DNA from: Massilia eurypsychrophila
GTDB taxonomy: Bacteria > Pseudomonadota > Gammaproteobacteria > Burkholderiales > Burkholderiaceae_D
Direction of reading: 5' to 3'
NCBI RefSeq assembly: GCF_002760655.1
Contig: NZ_PDOC01000004.1
Location: 1 to 64,000, forward strand
Length of the DNA stretch: 64,000 nt
The position numbers were made by a program, and so were the translations under genes. The first letter of the stretch is position 1. Each line of letters opens with the position of its first letter. The notes under the pieces are model-generated. The model was not told where the DNA came from. It was given only the letters and a program-made list of their open reading frames with translations, and searched no databases. Shown here piece by piece: positions 34,704-46,500 of the stretch.

Positions 34704-35855
34704 ATGAGAAAACATTTCATACTCGCCGTGGCGCTGGCCATCGCACTTCCTTCCCATGCTGCCCCGGTTCAGGACCAGCATTGGGCGTTGATGGCGGCGC
34801 GCATGTTCCCGGCGGTGGCCAGCCTACAAGCCGGCCGCCAGCCGGAGCGCCTCGCCGCTGTGCTCGATAGCAGGAAAAAGCGTATCGATGCATGCCAGCA
34901 GGCGTCCAAATGCCTGTTCTTGGCTGCCACCTGGACCGATGAAGAAATGGATGCGGTGGCGAACGCCGTGGCCGCCGTCCCGGCATCGCCCGGGAAGCGC
35001 TCGCCAATCGCCGATGACGGGGTCAAGGCCCAGGTCGCGCGCGAACTGCGGGGCCTGAACGCCGTCCTGCAAATCTATGGTTTCGGTAACGAAGCGCGTT
35101 ACCCGATGATTGACGGCCCGTTCGAAAAGCCCGGCAGCGAGGCTTTCAAAGCGTTGGTGGCGGACGCCATCTGGCTGGCCGATGCCGGAAAAAACGATCC
35201 GGGAATAAGCCTCGATCCCAGCATTTCGCTGGCAATCGCGCTCATCGACGCCAACGAACGGCCTGACGCAGTGCTGTTCGAGCCGCTCGACAAGGGTCTT
35301 AACGCGGCGCCGTATGCGCGGGCGCGCAGCATCGACTGGAAGCGCTACCGCTACACGGCAATCATCGTTCCAGGCGTCGGACCGGAGAATCCGGCGATTG
35401 CGATGAGTGCACGAGGCAAGCTGCACCTGAAGCTGGCGGCAAGCCGCTTCGCCGACGGCACCGCGGCGTTCATCATCGTCAGCGGCGCCGCTGTGCATCC
35501 GAAAGAATCGCGTTTCGTCGAGGCCGTCGAAATGCGCAAGGTGCTCATCGAGCGCTTCCACGTTCCGGCGGACCGCATCGTCATCGAGCCGTACGCCCGC
35601 CATACGACGACGAACCTGCGCAACGTGACGCGCCAGCTCGTTGCCATGGGAGCGCCGATCGAGCAGCCGACGCTGATCGTTGCCAACGTCAGCCAGAGCC
35701 GTTACATCGAAAGCCCGGAGTTCGCCGCCCGCAACCCGGCCGAGCTCGGTTACCAGCCCGGTACCGTCGGTCCCCGCATATCGCCTTACGAGTTGGAGTT
35801 CCGGCCGTCGCTGCGTTCGCTGCGCGTCGACCCATGGGATCCGCTCGATCCCTAG
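34704..35855 (+). CDS. Secreted YdcF/DUF218-family protein
   Basis: 383 residues from ATG 34704, with signal peptide MRKHFILAVALAIALPSHA. The DUF218/YdcF core begins at about residue 215 with TAIIVPGVGP, then AAFIIVSGAAVHP, ESRFVEAVEMRKVL, IVIEPYARHTTTNLRNV and IVANVSQSRYI; the residues before it have no recognised domain. YdcF-type proteins are poorly understood; some bind nucleotides or act in envelope sugar chemistry. An ATG at 34671 overlaps the receptor stop and would give an 11-residue longer protein that hides the signal peptide. The near-overlap suggests that the two genes are a functional pair. Confidence 0.82.
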   Translation: MRKHFILAVALAIALPSHAAPVQDQHWALMAARMFPAVASLQAGRQPERLAAVLDSRKKRIDACQQASKCLFLAATWTDEEMDAVANAVAAVPASPGKRSPIADDGVKAQVARELRGLNAVLQIYGFGNEARYPMIDGPFEKPGSEAFKALVADAIWLADAGKNDPGISLDPSISLAIALIDANERPDAVLFEPLDKGLNAAPYARARSIDWKRYRYTAIIVPGVGPENPAIAMSARGKLHLKLAASRFADGTAAFIIVSGAAVHPKESRFVEAVEMRKVLIERFHVPADRIVIEPYARHTTTNLRNVTRQLVAMGAPIEQPTLIVANVSQSRYIESPEFAARNPAELGYQPGTVGPRISPYELEFRPSLRSLRVDPWDPLDP

Positions 35856-35884
35856 TCCGCTATCACCGGCCGGTTGCATCGCTT

Positions 35885-36198
35885 CCGGCCGAATCGGCAT
35901 AGGGGAACGGCCCAGATGGGCCGAAGCGGGGCGTCCCCAGGTAAGGGCCGCACTCCTTCATCACACAACCGCTGCATCTACGCCATCTCTCCTTGACCAC
36001 AAGAGCTTCGCGGATATCTGCCCGCTCACCCTGATCGACAGCGCCTTCTATGCAGTTCTTGTCCATCGGCTCATGATTTATGCTCCACGCTTCCTTCCCA
36101 CGGTCGGTTACCCTTCCGCAGTTGCGCTTCACTTCGCTCACTGTGGTCAGCTCGCGGCGGGACTTGCACCCACAGGAGTGCGCCCATGCTGGGCGCAC
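35885..36198 (-). mobile_element. 5' remnant of a group II intron (class C type)
   Basis: On the minus strand the sequence begins GTGCGCCCAGCATGGGCGCA at 36198 and continues with TGTGGGTGCAAGTCCCGC. Further on are GGAAGGGTAACCGACCGTGG, TGGACAAGAACTGCATAGAA, GAAGCTCTTGTGGTCAAGG and CTTACCTGGGGACGCC. I recognise these as group II intron domain I-type sequence. It starts right after an intrinsic terminator, the usual target of class C introns. There is no reverse-transcriptase gene and no domain V seen before the YdcF-like stop, so it is a truncated copy. Confidence 0.65.
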
Positions 36199-36202
36199 AG
36201 AT

Positions 36203-36233
36203 AAAAAAATAGCCCACTTTGCGTGGGCTATTT
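36203..36233 (-). terminator. Second intrinsic terminator downstream of typA
   Basis: On the minus strand, an AAATAGCCCAC/GTGGGCTATTT stem of 11 bp with a 5-base loop is followed by seven T. The group II intron remnant begins 5 bases after the T-run. Confidence 0.85.
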
Positions 36234-36284
36234 TTATGTGCACCCAGCATCGACACACTCCCGTGCGGCAAAGCTGGGCACATG

Positions 36285-36307
36285 AAAAAGGGCGCCGAAG
36301 CGCCCTT
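36285..36307 (-). terminator. Intrinsic terminator of typA
   Basis: AAGGGCGC/GCGCCCTT with a TTCG loop and five T, starting 6 bases after the typA stop codon. Confidence 0.9.
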
Positions 36308-36312
36308 GTTAA

Positions 36313-38145
36313 TTACGCGTCGCGACCGGCGCGTTTGCGCTCGTTCTCTTTCAAGTAACGCTTGCGCAGGCGGATCGACTTCGGCGTGATTTCGACCAGC
36401 TCGTCGTCGGCGATGAATTCGACCGCGTACTCGAGCGACATCTGCACTGGCGGCACCAGGCGCACCGCTTCGTCGGTACCGGACGAACGCACGTTGGTCA
36501 GCTGCTTGCCCTTGATCGGGTTGACGACCAGGTCATTGTCGCGCGAGTGGATGCCGATGATCATGCCTTCGTAGACCGGATCGTTGTGGACCACGAACAT
36601 GCGGCCGCGCTCCTGCAGTTTCCAGATCGCGTAGGCAACGGCGGCGCCGTCGTCTTGCGAAATCAGCACGCCGTTACGGCGGCCGGCCATTTCACCGCGG
36701 GTGTTGTCGACCGGTGCGTACTCGTCGAACACGTGGCTCATCAAGCCGGTACCGCGCGTCAGGGTCATGAATTCGCCCTGGAAGCCGATCAGGCCGCGCG
36801 CAGGAATCTTGTACTCGAGGCGAACGCGGCCCTTGCTGTCCGATTCCATGTTCTGCAGGTCGCCGCGGCGACGGCCCAGTTCTTCCATCACGCCGCCCTG
36901 GTTGGCTTCTTCGACGTCCACCGACAGTTGCTCGAACGGCTCGTGGCGCACGCCATCGACCATCTTGAAGACCACGCGCGGACGCGATACGGCCAGCTCG
37001 AAGCCTTCGCGGCGCATCGTTTCGATCAGGATCGTCAGGTGCAGCTCGCCGCGGCCGGACACTTCGAAAATGGTGTCGTCGTCGGTCGGCGCAACGCGCA
37101 GAGCAACGTTGGCTTTCAGTTCGCGGTCGAGGCGGTCGCGCAGCTGGCGGCTGGTGACGAACTTGCCTTCGCGGCCGGCCAGTGGCGAGTTGTTGACCAT
37201 GAAGTTCATCGTCAGGGTTGGCTCGTCGACGGTCAGCATCGGCAGCGCTTCCGGGGTGTCCGGCTGGCAGATGGTCGAACCGATGCCGATTTCGTCGATA
37301 CCGTTGATCAGCACGATGTCGCCGGCGACAGCTTCGTCGACCAGCACGCGCTCGAGGCCCTTGAAGTTCAGCACCTGGTTGATGCGGCCCTTGAACGGGG
37401 TCGAATCAGGACCGTTCATGACGATGACGTCCTGGCCGGACTTGATGCGACCGCGCGAGATGCGGCCAATGCCGATCTTGCCGACGTACGACGAGTAGTC
37501 GAGCGACGTGATTTGCATCTGCAGCGGACCGTCCGGATTGTCGTCGCGCACTGGCACGTGCTTGAGGATCGCTTCGAACAGCGGCGTCATGTCGCCTTCG
37601 CGCACTTCCGAGTCGAGGCTGGCATAGCCGTTCAGTGCCGAGGCGAACACGACCGGGAAGTCGAGCTGCTCGTCGGTGGCGCCGAGCTTGTCGAACAGTT
37701 CGAACGTGGCGTTGATCGCCCAGTCAGGACGGGCGCCCGGACGGTCGATCTTGTTGATGACGACGATCGGCTTCAGGCCCAGCGCCAGCGCCTTGCGCGT
37801 GACGAAACGGGTCTGTGGCATCGGGCCTTCCTGGGCATCGACCAGCAGCAGCACCGAGTCAACCATCGACAGCACGCGCTCGACTTCGCCGCCGAAGTCG
37901 GCGTGGCCTGGGGTGTCGACGATATTGATGTGGGTACCTTCGTACTCAACAGCGCAGTTCTTCGACAGAATGGTGATGCCGCGTTCTTTTTCGAGGTCGT
38001 TCGAGTCCATCACGCGGGTCTCGACCTGCTGGTTGTCACGGAAAGTACCGGATTGGCGCAGCAGCTTGTCCACCAGCGTGGTTTTGCCGTGGTCAACGTG
38101 GGCGATAATGGCGATGTTACGAATTGCGCGTTTTTGAGTAGACAT
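36313..38145 (-). CDS. typA: Translational GTPase TypA/BipA
   Basis: Ribosome-associated GTPase of 610 residues that helps large-subunit assembly and growth in cold or stress. G1 is AHVDHGKTT (15-23), with [12 protein letters not shown] as switch II and [10 protein letters not shown] as G4. The EF-G-like domains III and V and the family-specific C-terminal domain follow. Full length. ATG 38145; the 5' leader contains repeated CGTACACC-type words. It has its own terminator pair, so it is a single-gene unit. Confidence 0.97.
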   Translation of the reverse strand: MSTQKRAIRNIAIIAHVDHGKTTLVDKLLRQSGTFRDNQQVETRVMDSNDLEKERGITILSKNCAVEYEGTHINIVDTPGHADFGGEVERVLSMVDSVLLLVDAQEGPMPQTRFVTRKALALGLKPIVVINKIDRPGARPDWAINATFELFDKLGATDEQLDFPVVFASALNGYASLDSEVREGDMTPLFEAILKHVPVRDDNPDGPLQMQITSLDYSSYVGKIGIGRISRGRIKSGQDVIVMNGPDSTPFKGRINQVLNFKGLERVLVDEAVAGDIVLINGIDEIGIGSTICQPDTPEALPMLTVDEPTLTMNFMVNNSPLAGREGKFVTSRQLRDRLDRELKANVALRVAPTDDDTIFEVSGRGELHLTILIETMRREGFELAVSRPRVVFKMVDGVRHEPFEQLSVDVEEANQGGVMEELGRRRGDLQNMESDSKGRVRLEYKIPARGLIGFQGEFMTLTRGTGLMSHVFDEYAPVDNTRGEMAGRRNGVLISQDDGAAVAYAIWKLQERGRMFVVHNDPVYEGMIIGIHSRDNDLVVNPIKGKQLTNVRSSGTDEAVRLVPPVQMSLEYAVEFIADDELVEITPKSIRLRKRYLKENERKRAGRDA

Positions 38146-38368
38146 GGTCGTAATGAACTGAGAAGGTACGTACTGAGGTACGAGGTGTACGAAGGTGTAC
38201 GGTGTTTCTGATTTCTGGAACCGACTAGTATAGCACGCTTATGCGCGCTATCAGAGGCTGAGGCGGGAAATTGCGAGGGTTTTCAAGAACTTGCTGAACT
38301 ATTAGCCGCGCGGCGTGGAGCGCGACACGGCGTGAAGCGCACTGCGCTTGCGCGCGCGCCGGCGTGCC

Positions 38369-38911
38369 TTAGCGTGGGTCGGTCTTGTATTTTTTCGCGA
38401 GATGGCGCATCGCGTCCGTAAAACTGGCGCGCGCGCGTGTCAGTTCTTCGCTGGATGACACGCGATTGTTAATCGCGTTCGCCTCGGCCAGGTGATTCTT
38501 GGCGGCCAGCGCCATTTCACGGGCGGCGGGGGAGGAATAAAACGCCACCGCCGCGCGCAGATCGGCCAACGACATGGTCGCGTAAGCTTTTGCGTGCAGC
38601 CCTTCGAGGTTGCTGAACAAGCTCGATGTGCACACGACTGAATAGAAATCGCGGTAAATCGCTTCCACTTCTGGCCAATACGCTGACTGGGGCGAGATGC
38701 CGTTGAAATTGGCGGGATTACGCACGTACAAGGCAACGATTGCTTTGGAGGAATCGGCGGAAACTTTGGTGCACTGGTTCTCCTCCAGATTGCGTTCTTT
38801 CACCTCCGTCAGCTCCACGAGACGGCGCGCCAGCGCGCCGCGTTCATCCGTATCGTCGGCGGACACGGCGGTGCAGTACATGATCAGCAGCAGGACGACA
38901 AGATGGCGCAT
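38369..38911 (-). CDS. Secreted protein of unknown function, copy 1 (GISPQSAYWPEV family)
   Basis: 180 residues from ATG 38911 (signal peptide MRHLVVLLLIMYCTAVSA). The mature protein is helical, with VELTEVKERNLEENQCTKVS, FNGISPQSAYWPEVEAIYRDF, MSLADLRAAVAFYSSPAARE and a basic tail. The LRAAVAFYSSPAARE pattern recalls DUF2059-type periplasmic proteins. A paralogue with the same core lies at 39118-39783. Two cysteines, in ENQCTK and SVVCTSS, have counterparts there. I do not know its role. Confidence 0.75.
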   Translation of the reverse strand: MRHLVVLLLIMYCTAVSADDTDERGALARRLVELTEVKERNLEENQCTKVSADSSKAIVALYVRNPANFNGISPQSAYWPEVEAIYRDFYSVVCTSSLFSNLEGLHAKAYATMSLADLRAAVAFYSSPAAREMALAAKNHLAEANAINNRVSSSEELTRARASFTDAMRHLAKKYKTDPR

Positions 38912-39117
38912 TCGAACTCCAGGAAGTGGTTGCAAAATCAACAATTCAGCGATCGTACACACGAACCGCTGCGCGTTCAAGCGGCCCGCATGCGTTTCAT
39001 GAGCATCGTCCTGCCGAATCGATCAAAGCAGGAGAACGGCGCTGGCACGCCGGGAGGACGTCGACGTTGCAGACGGCGGCACGGCCGTCGGGAATTCGGC
39101 GACCGTGCCAAGGCACC

Positions 39118-39783
39118 CTACTTCGGATCGTCTTCGTATTGGGTCTTGAGCCTCAGCATCTCCTGTTGGAAGACATCGAGCGCGTCGTCGCCATCATCGC
39201 TGCTCCGCTTTGCCAGCGCGTTTTCAAGCCCGGCGCGGGCGCGCTGGGTGGCGGCGATGAACGCGCGTCCGCTGGGCGTAGCCTGGAACGCGATCACGTC
39301 GCGCAGCTCGGCGGTCGACATTGCTTCGGCGTAGCTGCGGGCGAGAATCGCGGCCGGCGAATCGCCACCGCAGCGGTCGCCGCGATAGGCATGCCAGGCA
39401 CGCACCACTTCGGGCCAATAAGCCGATTGCGGCGAAATGCCGTGGAAGTCGCCCGGCCGCGTACGGTAGGCTGCCGCCAAGTCGGCACGGATGGTCTCGG
39501 ACGCGGCTGCGCATGATGCGTCCGGCTGCGCCTCGCCGGCGTTCTTCTGTCCCAGCGCCGCCAGTTGCCTGGCCAGCACCATGCGTTCGTCGGGATGTTC
39601 TGGCGGATCCGTGCGCTCCTCGGACAATTCCGTCTGCTCGGGGACTTGCTTGACCTGCGCCGCAACGTAGGGGCTCTGATCGGGCACTTCATCGGTTTGG
39701 ACCGTGCGCACGCGGCGCTCGTCAGTCTGCGCGGCGGCGGCACAGGAAAAAAGGAAAAGGACAACGGCAAGCGAGCGACGCAT
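39118..39783 (-). CDS. Secreted protein of unknown function, copy 2 (GISPQSAYWPEV family)
   Basis: 221 residues from ATG 39783 behind GGAGG. The signal peptide MRRSLAVVLFLFSCAAAAQ may end in a lipobox-like cysteine, but it is not a clear lipoprotein. It shares FHGISPQSAYWPEV, MSTAELRDVIAFQATPSGR and the paired cysteines with the gene at 38369-38911, and has an extra acidic, Pro-rich N-terminal segment of about 50 residues. DUF2059-like by the LRDVIAFQATPSG motif. It lies directly upstream of copy 1 on the same strand and downstream of truB. Function unknown. Confidence 0.75.
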   Translation of the reverse strand: MRRSLAVVLFLFSCAAAAQTDERRVRTVQTDEVPDQSPYVAAQVKQVPEQTELSEERTDPPEHPDERMVLARQLAALGQKNAGEAQPDASCAAASETIRADLAAAYRTRPGDFHGISPQSAYWPEVVRAWHAYRGDRCGGDSPAAILARSYAEAMSTAELRDVIAFQATPSGRAFIAATQRARAGLENALAKRSSDDGDDALDVFQQEMLRLKTQYEDDPK

Positions 39784-39853
39784 ACGACCTCCGATCCAGG
39801 ATTGCACGACAGTGAAGTCAAATCGTACAATCCGGTCGGCCGCCACGATTGAT

Positions 39854-40780
39854 CTAATCAGGCTTGAACGCTATTAGTCGTTCCGGTGCGAGGATGGAGA
39901 ACTCCTGCAGGTTGGCGGTGCCGAGCAGCGCGTCGCCGTGATACACGCGCACCCTGCCCTGCTGCTGCGGCACGGCGATGTCTTCCTTGCCGAGCGCGAG
40001 ACGCTGGCCGTTGAGGAAGCGCTTGGCCAGCTCGTCGGTGAGCTGAACCGCCGGAAATGACGACAGCAGCGCGTCGACCGGTGCCAGCATCGACAGCGGC
40101 GCCGCATTGGCCTGCAGCGTTTCGAGCGTGACCATGCCCTCGACCGTCAGCGCGCCGACCTGGATGCGGCGCAGCGCGTTGAGGTGGGCGCCGCATCCGA
40201 GCGCGTTGCCGATGTCTTCGCCGAGCACGCGGATGTAGGTGCCCTTGCTGCAGGTAACCAGCAGCTTCAGGAACGGCGCCTCGTAGGCGACGAACTCGAG
40301 TGTGTGAATGGTGACCGGGCGCGCCTCGCGCTCGAGCGTGATGCCTTCGCGCGCATATTCGTAATACGCCTTGCCGTCGCGCTTGAGCGCCGAATACATC
40401 GGCGGCACCTGCATGATCGGCCCACGAAACTGCGCCAGCACGGCCTCGATATCTTCGCGCGTCACGTTCACGTCGCGCGTGGCGATCGCTTCGCCCTCGG
40501 TGTCGCCGGTATTCGTGCTGATGCCAAGGTGAACGGTGGTCTCGTAGGTCTTGTCCGCTTCCAGCAAGTCTTGCGAGAACTTGGTCGCCTCGCCGAAGCA
40601 CAGCGGCAGCAGGCCGGTGGCGAACGGGTCGAGCGTGCCGGTGTGGCCGGCCTTCTTGGCGTTGAGCACGCGCTTGGCCTTGATCAGCGCGTCGTTCGAC
40701 GACAGGCCGACCGGCTTGTCGAGCAGCAGCACGCCGTCGACCAGGTCGCGCACGCGCTTAACATGAGGCTGCTTCATCAA
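39854..40780 (-). CDS. truB: tRNA pseudouridine(55) synthase TruB
   Basis: Makes pseudouridine 55 in the T-loop of tRNAs. 308 residues. [15 protein letters not shown] opens the catalytic domain and [16 protein letters not shown] holds the catalytic Asp (about D51). [17 protein letters not shown] and a C-terminal PUA-like part follow. The ATG overlaps the rbfA stop (ATGA), so it is translated with rbfA, as in other betaproteobacteria. Confidence 0.97.
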   Translation of the reverse strand: MMKQPHVKRVRDLVDGVLLLDKPVGLSSNDALIKAKRVLNAKKAGHTGTLDPFATGLLPLCFGEATKFSQDLLEADKTYETTVHLGISTNTGDTEGEAIATRDVNVTREDIEAVLAQFRGPIMQVPPMYSALKRDGKAYYEYAREGITLEREARPVTIHTLEFVAYEAPFLKLLVTCSKGTYIRVLGEDIGNALGCGAHLNALRRIQVGALTVEGMVTLETLQANAAPLSMLAPVDALLSSFPAVQLTDELAKRFLNGQRLALGKEDIAVPQQQGRVRVYHGDALLGTANLQEFSILAPERLIAFKPD

Positions 40781-41202
40781 CGTTCTTGCGGCGCGTCCGG
40801 ATCGGCCGGCACGGGATCGGGCTCGGCATCGGCGGCGCGGGTGGCGTTGGCCTGGTCGATCAAGAGCGACATTTCCATGCCGCGCGAGGTCGACGTGTCG
40901 TGCACGAAATGCAGCGCCGGCAAAGTGTGGATGTGCAGCAGCTTGCCCAGCTGGTTGCGGATGAAACCGGACGCGGCCTGCAAGCCGTCGTTGGTGTTCT
41001 TGATCGCTTCCTTCTTGTCGTTGAGCATGGTGTAGAACACCTTGGCATGCGCGTAGTCGGGCGTGATCTGCACTTCGGTGATGGTGACCATGCCGATGCG
41101 CGGATCTTTCAAGCCGGAGGCAAGGATTTCGGCCAGGTCGCGCTGGATCTGGTCGGCCACGCGCAAGCCGCGGGCGGGGATGTTTTTGCTGTGTTTAGCC
41201 AT
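40777..41202 (-). CDS. rbfA: 30S ribosome-binding factor RbfA
   Basis: Assists maturation of 16S rRNA and cold adaptation. 141 residues with the KH-like RbfA domain: [31 protein letters not shown] and [11 protein letters not shown]. The C-terminal 25 residues are acidic and Pro-rich. An intrinsic terminator separates it from infB, so rbfA-truB may be partly independent of the upstream genes. Confidence 0.96.
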   Translation of the reverse strand: MAKHSKNIPARGLRVADQIQRDLAEILASGLKDPRIGMVTITEVQITPDYAHAKVFYTMLNDKKEAIKNTNDGLQAASGFIRNQLGKLLHIHTLPALHFVHDTSTSRGMEMSLLIDQANATRAADAEPDPVPADPDAPQER

Positions 41203-41221
41203 GATGAATAGTACTTCTTAT

Positions 41222-41267
41222 AAAAAACGCAGGGCGCCAATCAGCGTGTGCCGATTGACGCCCTGCG
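41222..41267 (-). terminator. Terminator-like hairpin between infB and rbfA
   Basis: On the minus strand, a 15-bp near-perfect stem (41267-41253 with 41242-41228; one mismatch) is followed by six T (41227-41222). It lies 20 bases past the infB stop and 20 bases before the rbfA start. Confidence 0.8.
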
Positions 41268-41286
41268 GTGCTGCGTAACAGCTGAA

Positions 41287-44109
41287 TTACAGCGTCCGGG
41301 CGATTTCCTGAACTTCGAACACTTCCAGGGTGTCGCCAACCTGGATGTCGTTGTAGTTCTTCAGCGACAGGCCGCACTCGAGGCCGGCGCGTACATCCTT
41401 GGCATCGTCCTTGAAGCGCTTGAGCGAATCGATCTCGCCGGTCCACAGCACGATGTTGTTGCGCAGCAGGCGTACCGACGAGGTCCGCTTGACCACGCCA
41501 TCGGTGACCAGGCAACCGGCAACGGCGCCGACCTTCGATACCAGGATGACCTGGCGAATCTCGACCTGGCCGATGATGGTCTCGCGCTTTTCAGGAGCGA
41601 GCATGCCTGACAGAGCGGCACGGACTTCATCGATCGCATCGTAGATGATGTTGTAGTAGCGAATGTCCACGCCGTTCGACTCGGCCAGCTTGCGCGCCTG
41701 GGCATCGGCCCGGGTGTTAAAGCCGATGATGACCGCTTTCGAGGCCACTGCCAGGTTGACGTCCGACTCGGTGATGCCACCGACCGCGGCGTGCACGACT
41801 TGAACGCGCACTTCGTTGGTCGACAGCTTCTGCAGCGAGCTGACGAGCGCTTCCTGCGAACCTTGCACGTCGGTCTTGATGATGACCGGCAGGTTCTTGA
41901 CCTCGCCTTCGCCCATGTTGTCGAACATGTTCTCCAGCTTGGCCGCCTGCTGCTTGGCCAGCTTGACGTCGCGGAACTTACCTTGACGGAACAGACCAAT
42001 TTCACGCGCCTTGCGCTCGTCGGCCATGACCATGACTTCTTCGCCGGCAACCGGCACTTCGGTCAGGCCCTGGATCTCGACCGGAATCGATGGACCGGCT
42101 TCGGTGATCGGCTTGCCGTTTTCGTCGAGCATCGCGCGAACGCGTCCGAACGACGAGCCAGCCAGAATCACGTCGCCGCGGCGCAGCGTACCGGACTGGA
42201 CGAGGATGGTCGCAACCGGGCCCTTGCCCTTGTCGAGACGACCTTCGACCACCAGGCCGCGCGCCGGCGCATCGACCGGCGCCTTCAGTTCCAGGATCTC
42301 GGCTTGCAGCAGCACTTGCTCGAGCAGGTCGTCGATACCCTGGCCGGTCTTGGCCGACACTGGCACGAATGGCGACTCGCCACCGTATTCTTCCGGCAGC
42401 ACTTGCTCGGCGACCAGTTCCTGCGTCACGCGGTCAAGGTTGCCACCCGGCTTGTCGATCTTGTTGATCGCCACCACCAGCGGCACGCCGGCAGCTTTCG
42501 CGTGGGCGATCGCTTCCTTCGTCTGCGGCATCACGCCGTCGTCCGCCGCCACCACCAGGATGACGATGTCGGTCGCTTTCGCGCCGCGGGCACGCATGGC
42601 CGTAAATGCTTCGTGGCCTGGCGTGTCGAGGAAGGTGATCATGCCGCGCGGCGTTTCGACGTGGTAAGCGCCGATGTGCTGCGTAATGCCGCCCGCTTCG
42701 CCCGATGCAACCTTGGCGCGGCGGATGTAGTCGAGCAGCGACGTCTTGCCGTGGTCGACGTGACCCATGACGGTCACGACCGGTGCGCGCGGCATCGACT
42801 CGAAGTGGGTGTGTTCACCCTGGTCGGCCAGCAGCGCTTCCGGATCGTCCTCGGCGGCGGCAAATGCCTTGTGGCCCATTTCCTCGACGAGAATCATCGC
42901 CGTTTCCTGGTCCAGCACCTGGTTGATGGTGCACATCTGGCCCAGCTTCATCAACTGCTTGATCACTTCGGATGCCTTGACGGACATCTTGTGCGCCAGT
43001 TCGGCGACCGTGATCGTCTCAGGAACGTGAACGTCCTTGATGACCGCTTCGGTCGGCGCCTGGAAATTGGTTTCGCGGTCTTCGTTGTGCGAAGGACGGC
43101 GGCCCTTGGCGCCACCGCGCCAGCCATCGCGTCCGCCGCTACCGACGTTGCCGCGTGGCTTGATCGAACCTGGTGCGCCGCGTTTCTTGGCGTCGTCCGA
43201 CCAGGTCGACGACACATTGGCCGACTTGATCGACTTCTTGTCGGCGGTAACCGGCTTCTTGTCGGCAGCTTTCTCGCCTGGCTTCTTGTCGGCCGGCTTG
43301 TGCAGCGTGCCTTCAGGAACCTTCGGCTTCAGCGCGGCGACCGGCGGCGCGACCGGCTCGGGAGCCTTGATCGCGCGGCGCGGCGCATTCATCATCGCCT
43401 TGATCTGGGCCACTTCGTCGGCGACGGCCTTGCGGGCCTTGTCGTTCGCTTCGGCGCGGTCAGCAACTTCCTTGGCGGCAGCGGCAGCCTTGGTCTTCGC
43501 TTCGGCGGCGGCAGCCTTCTTCGCTTCGTCGTCGGCGGCGGCAACGCCGGCGCTCGCAGCTTGCGCCGCGCTGCGCTTGGCTTCCTCGGCCGCTTCCTTC
43601 TTGGCGTCGGTCTCGGCCTGCTTGGCCTGGGCTTCTTTTTCAGCGTCGAGCTTGGCGAGGCGATCCTGCTTTTCGCGCAGGTCCGCTTCCTGGCGTGCGA
43701 TCAGCTCAGCCTGGCGGCGGGCGTCGTCTTCACGGCGCGCCACTTCGGCGGCATCGATCACCGGCGCTACTGGAGCGGCCTCGACTACTGGCGGCGCGAC
43801 CGGTTCGTCGCGCTGCACGAAGGTGCGCACTTTCTTGACAGCTACCTGGATCGTGCGTGACTTGCCCGAAGCGTCCGCCTGTTTGATCTCGGTGGTTTCT
43901 TTGCGCGTCAGCGTGATCTTCTTCTTTTCGGTGTCGCCCGCCGCGCCGTGGGTACGGCGCAGGTGGGACAACAACTTATCCTTATCATCTTTCGACAATG
44001 GATCTGACGTCGAACTTTTTTCGACGCCGGCAGAACGCAGCTGCGTCAGCAGCAAATCTGCAGGCATCTTCAGTTCGGTGGCAAATTGGGCTACGTTGTT
44101 ACTCGCCAT
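41287..44109 (-). CDS. infB: Translation initiation factor IF-2
   Basis: GTPase that places fMet-tRNA on the 30S subunit and joins subunits. 940 residues. The N-terminal IF2_N domain ([19 protein letters not shown]) is followed by a long Ala/Lys/Glu-rich linker (about 110-330), a second IF2_N copy ([20 protein letters not shown]), the G domain with GHVDHGKTS (about 447-455), DTPGHEAF and NKIDKPGG, and the C-terminal domains II to IV. Full length for a betaproteobacterium. Preceded by nusA (46-base gap). Confidence 0.98.
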   Translation of the reverse strand: MASNNVAQFATELKMPADLLLTQLRSAGVEKSSTSDPLSKDDKDKLLSHLRRTHGAAGDTEKKKITLTRKETTEIKQADASGKSRTIQVAVKKVRTFVQRDEPVAPPVVEAAPVAPVIDAAEVARREDDARRQAELIARQEADLREKQDRLAKLDAEKEAQAKQAETDAKKEAAEEAKRSAAQAASAGVAAADDEAKKAAAAEAKTKAAAAAKEVADRAEANDKARKAVADEVAQIKAMMNAPRRAIKAPEPVAPPVAALKPKVPEGTLHKPADKKPGEKAADKKPVTADKKSIKSANVSSTWSDDAKKRGAPGSIKPRGNVGSGGRDGWRGGAKGRRPSHNEDRETNFQAPTEAVIKDVHVPETITVAELAHKMSVKASEVIKQLMKLGQMCTINQVLDQETAMILVEEMGHKAFAAAEDDPEALLADQGEHTHFESMPRAPVVTVMGHVDHGKTSLLDYIRRAKVASGEAGGITQHIGAYHVETPRGMITFLDTPGHEAFTAMRARGAKATDIVILVVAADDGVMPQTKEAIAHAKAAGVPLVVAINKIDKPGGNLDRVTQELVAEQVLPEEYGGESPFVPVSAKTGQGIDDLLEQVLLQAEILELKAPVDAPARGLVVEGRLDKGKGPVATILVQSGTLRRGDVILAGSSFGRVRAMLDENGKPITEAGPSIPVEIQGLTEVPVAGEEVMVMADERKAREIGLFRQGKFRDVKLAKQQAAKLENMFDNMGEGEVKNLPVIIKTDVQGSQEALVSSLQKLSTNEVRVQVVHAAVGGITESDVNLAVASKAVIIGFNTRADAQARKLAESNGVDIRYYNIIYDAIDEVRAALSGMLAPEKRETIIGQVEIRQVILVSKVGAVAGCLVTDGVVKRTSSVRLLRNNIVLWTGEIDSLKRFKDDAKDVRAGLECGLSLKNYNDIQVGDTLEVFEVQEIARTL

Positions 44110-44155
44110 TCAGTCCTCTTTTCTATGTGTCGCGGAGATGATAAAGATACTCAAA

Positions 44156-46206
<2,051 letters not shown>

Positions 46207-46225
46207 TCGGTCTCTCCAGATCCCA

Positions 46226-46241
46226 GGTCCGCGCACGGACC
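46226..46241 (-). promoter_or_regulatory. Leader hairpin upstream of rimP
   Basis: Perfect 6-bp stem GGTCCG/CGGACC with a 4-base loop, between the terminator-like element and the rimP ribosome-binding site. It could control translation start. Confidence 0.45.
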
Positions 46242-46257
46242 GCTAAAACGATTTACC

Positions 46258-46282
46258 AAAAAAAAAATGGGCATCTGCCCAT
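46258..46282 (-). terminator. Terminator or attenuator upstream of rimP
   Basis: On the minus strand, ATGGGCA/TGCCCAT (46282-46267) with a two-base loop is followed by ten T (46267-46258). It ends 52 bases before the rimP start. It may end the rluB transcript or attenuate the rimP-nusA-infB unit. Confidence 0.7.
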
Positions 46283-46427
46283 CTTCTTATATTCCTGCCA
46301 GATGAAAGCACTTGCATCAGACTGAGCTGAGCGGCGAAGAACTTTTATTAGGCTATAGATTATAACGCTTTTCACTTCGCCCCGCAATCGCTCGCGGATC
46401 AAATGAACATTCAAACAACACTGTCCG

Positions 46428-46500
46428 CAGGGGTCAGACCCGGTGCTCAGCAAACAACGCAACCCGGCCAGACCCCTGAAAAGCCAAACCGGGTCTGACT
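46428..46500. repeat. GGGTCAGACCC-type repeats after rluB
   Basis: CAGGGGTCAGACCC (46428-46441), then CAGACCCCTG (46469-46478) and CCGGGTCTGACT ending at 46500. The last copy abuts the rluB stop codon. Same repeat type as at 30721-30818 and 55554-55785. Confidence 0.7.

Noticed and set aside
35863-36258. 131-codon minus-strand frame downstream of typA
   Set aside because: It coincides with the group II intron remnant and the terminator; the sequence is better explained as structured RNA.
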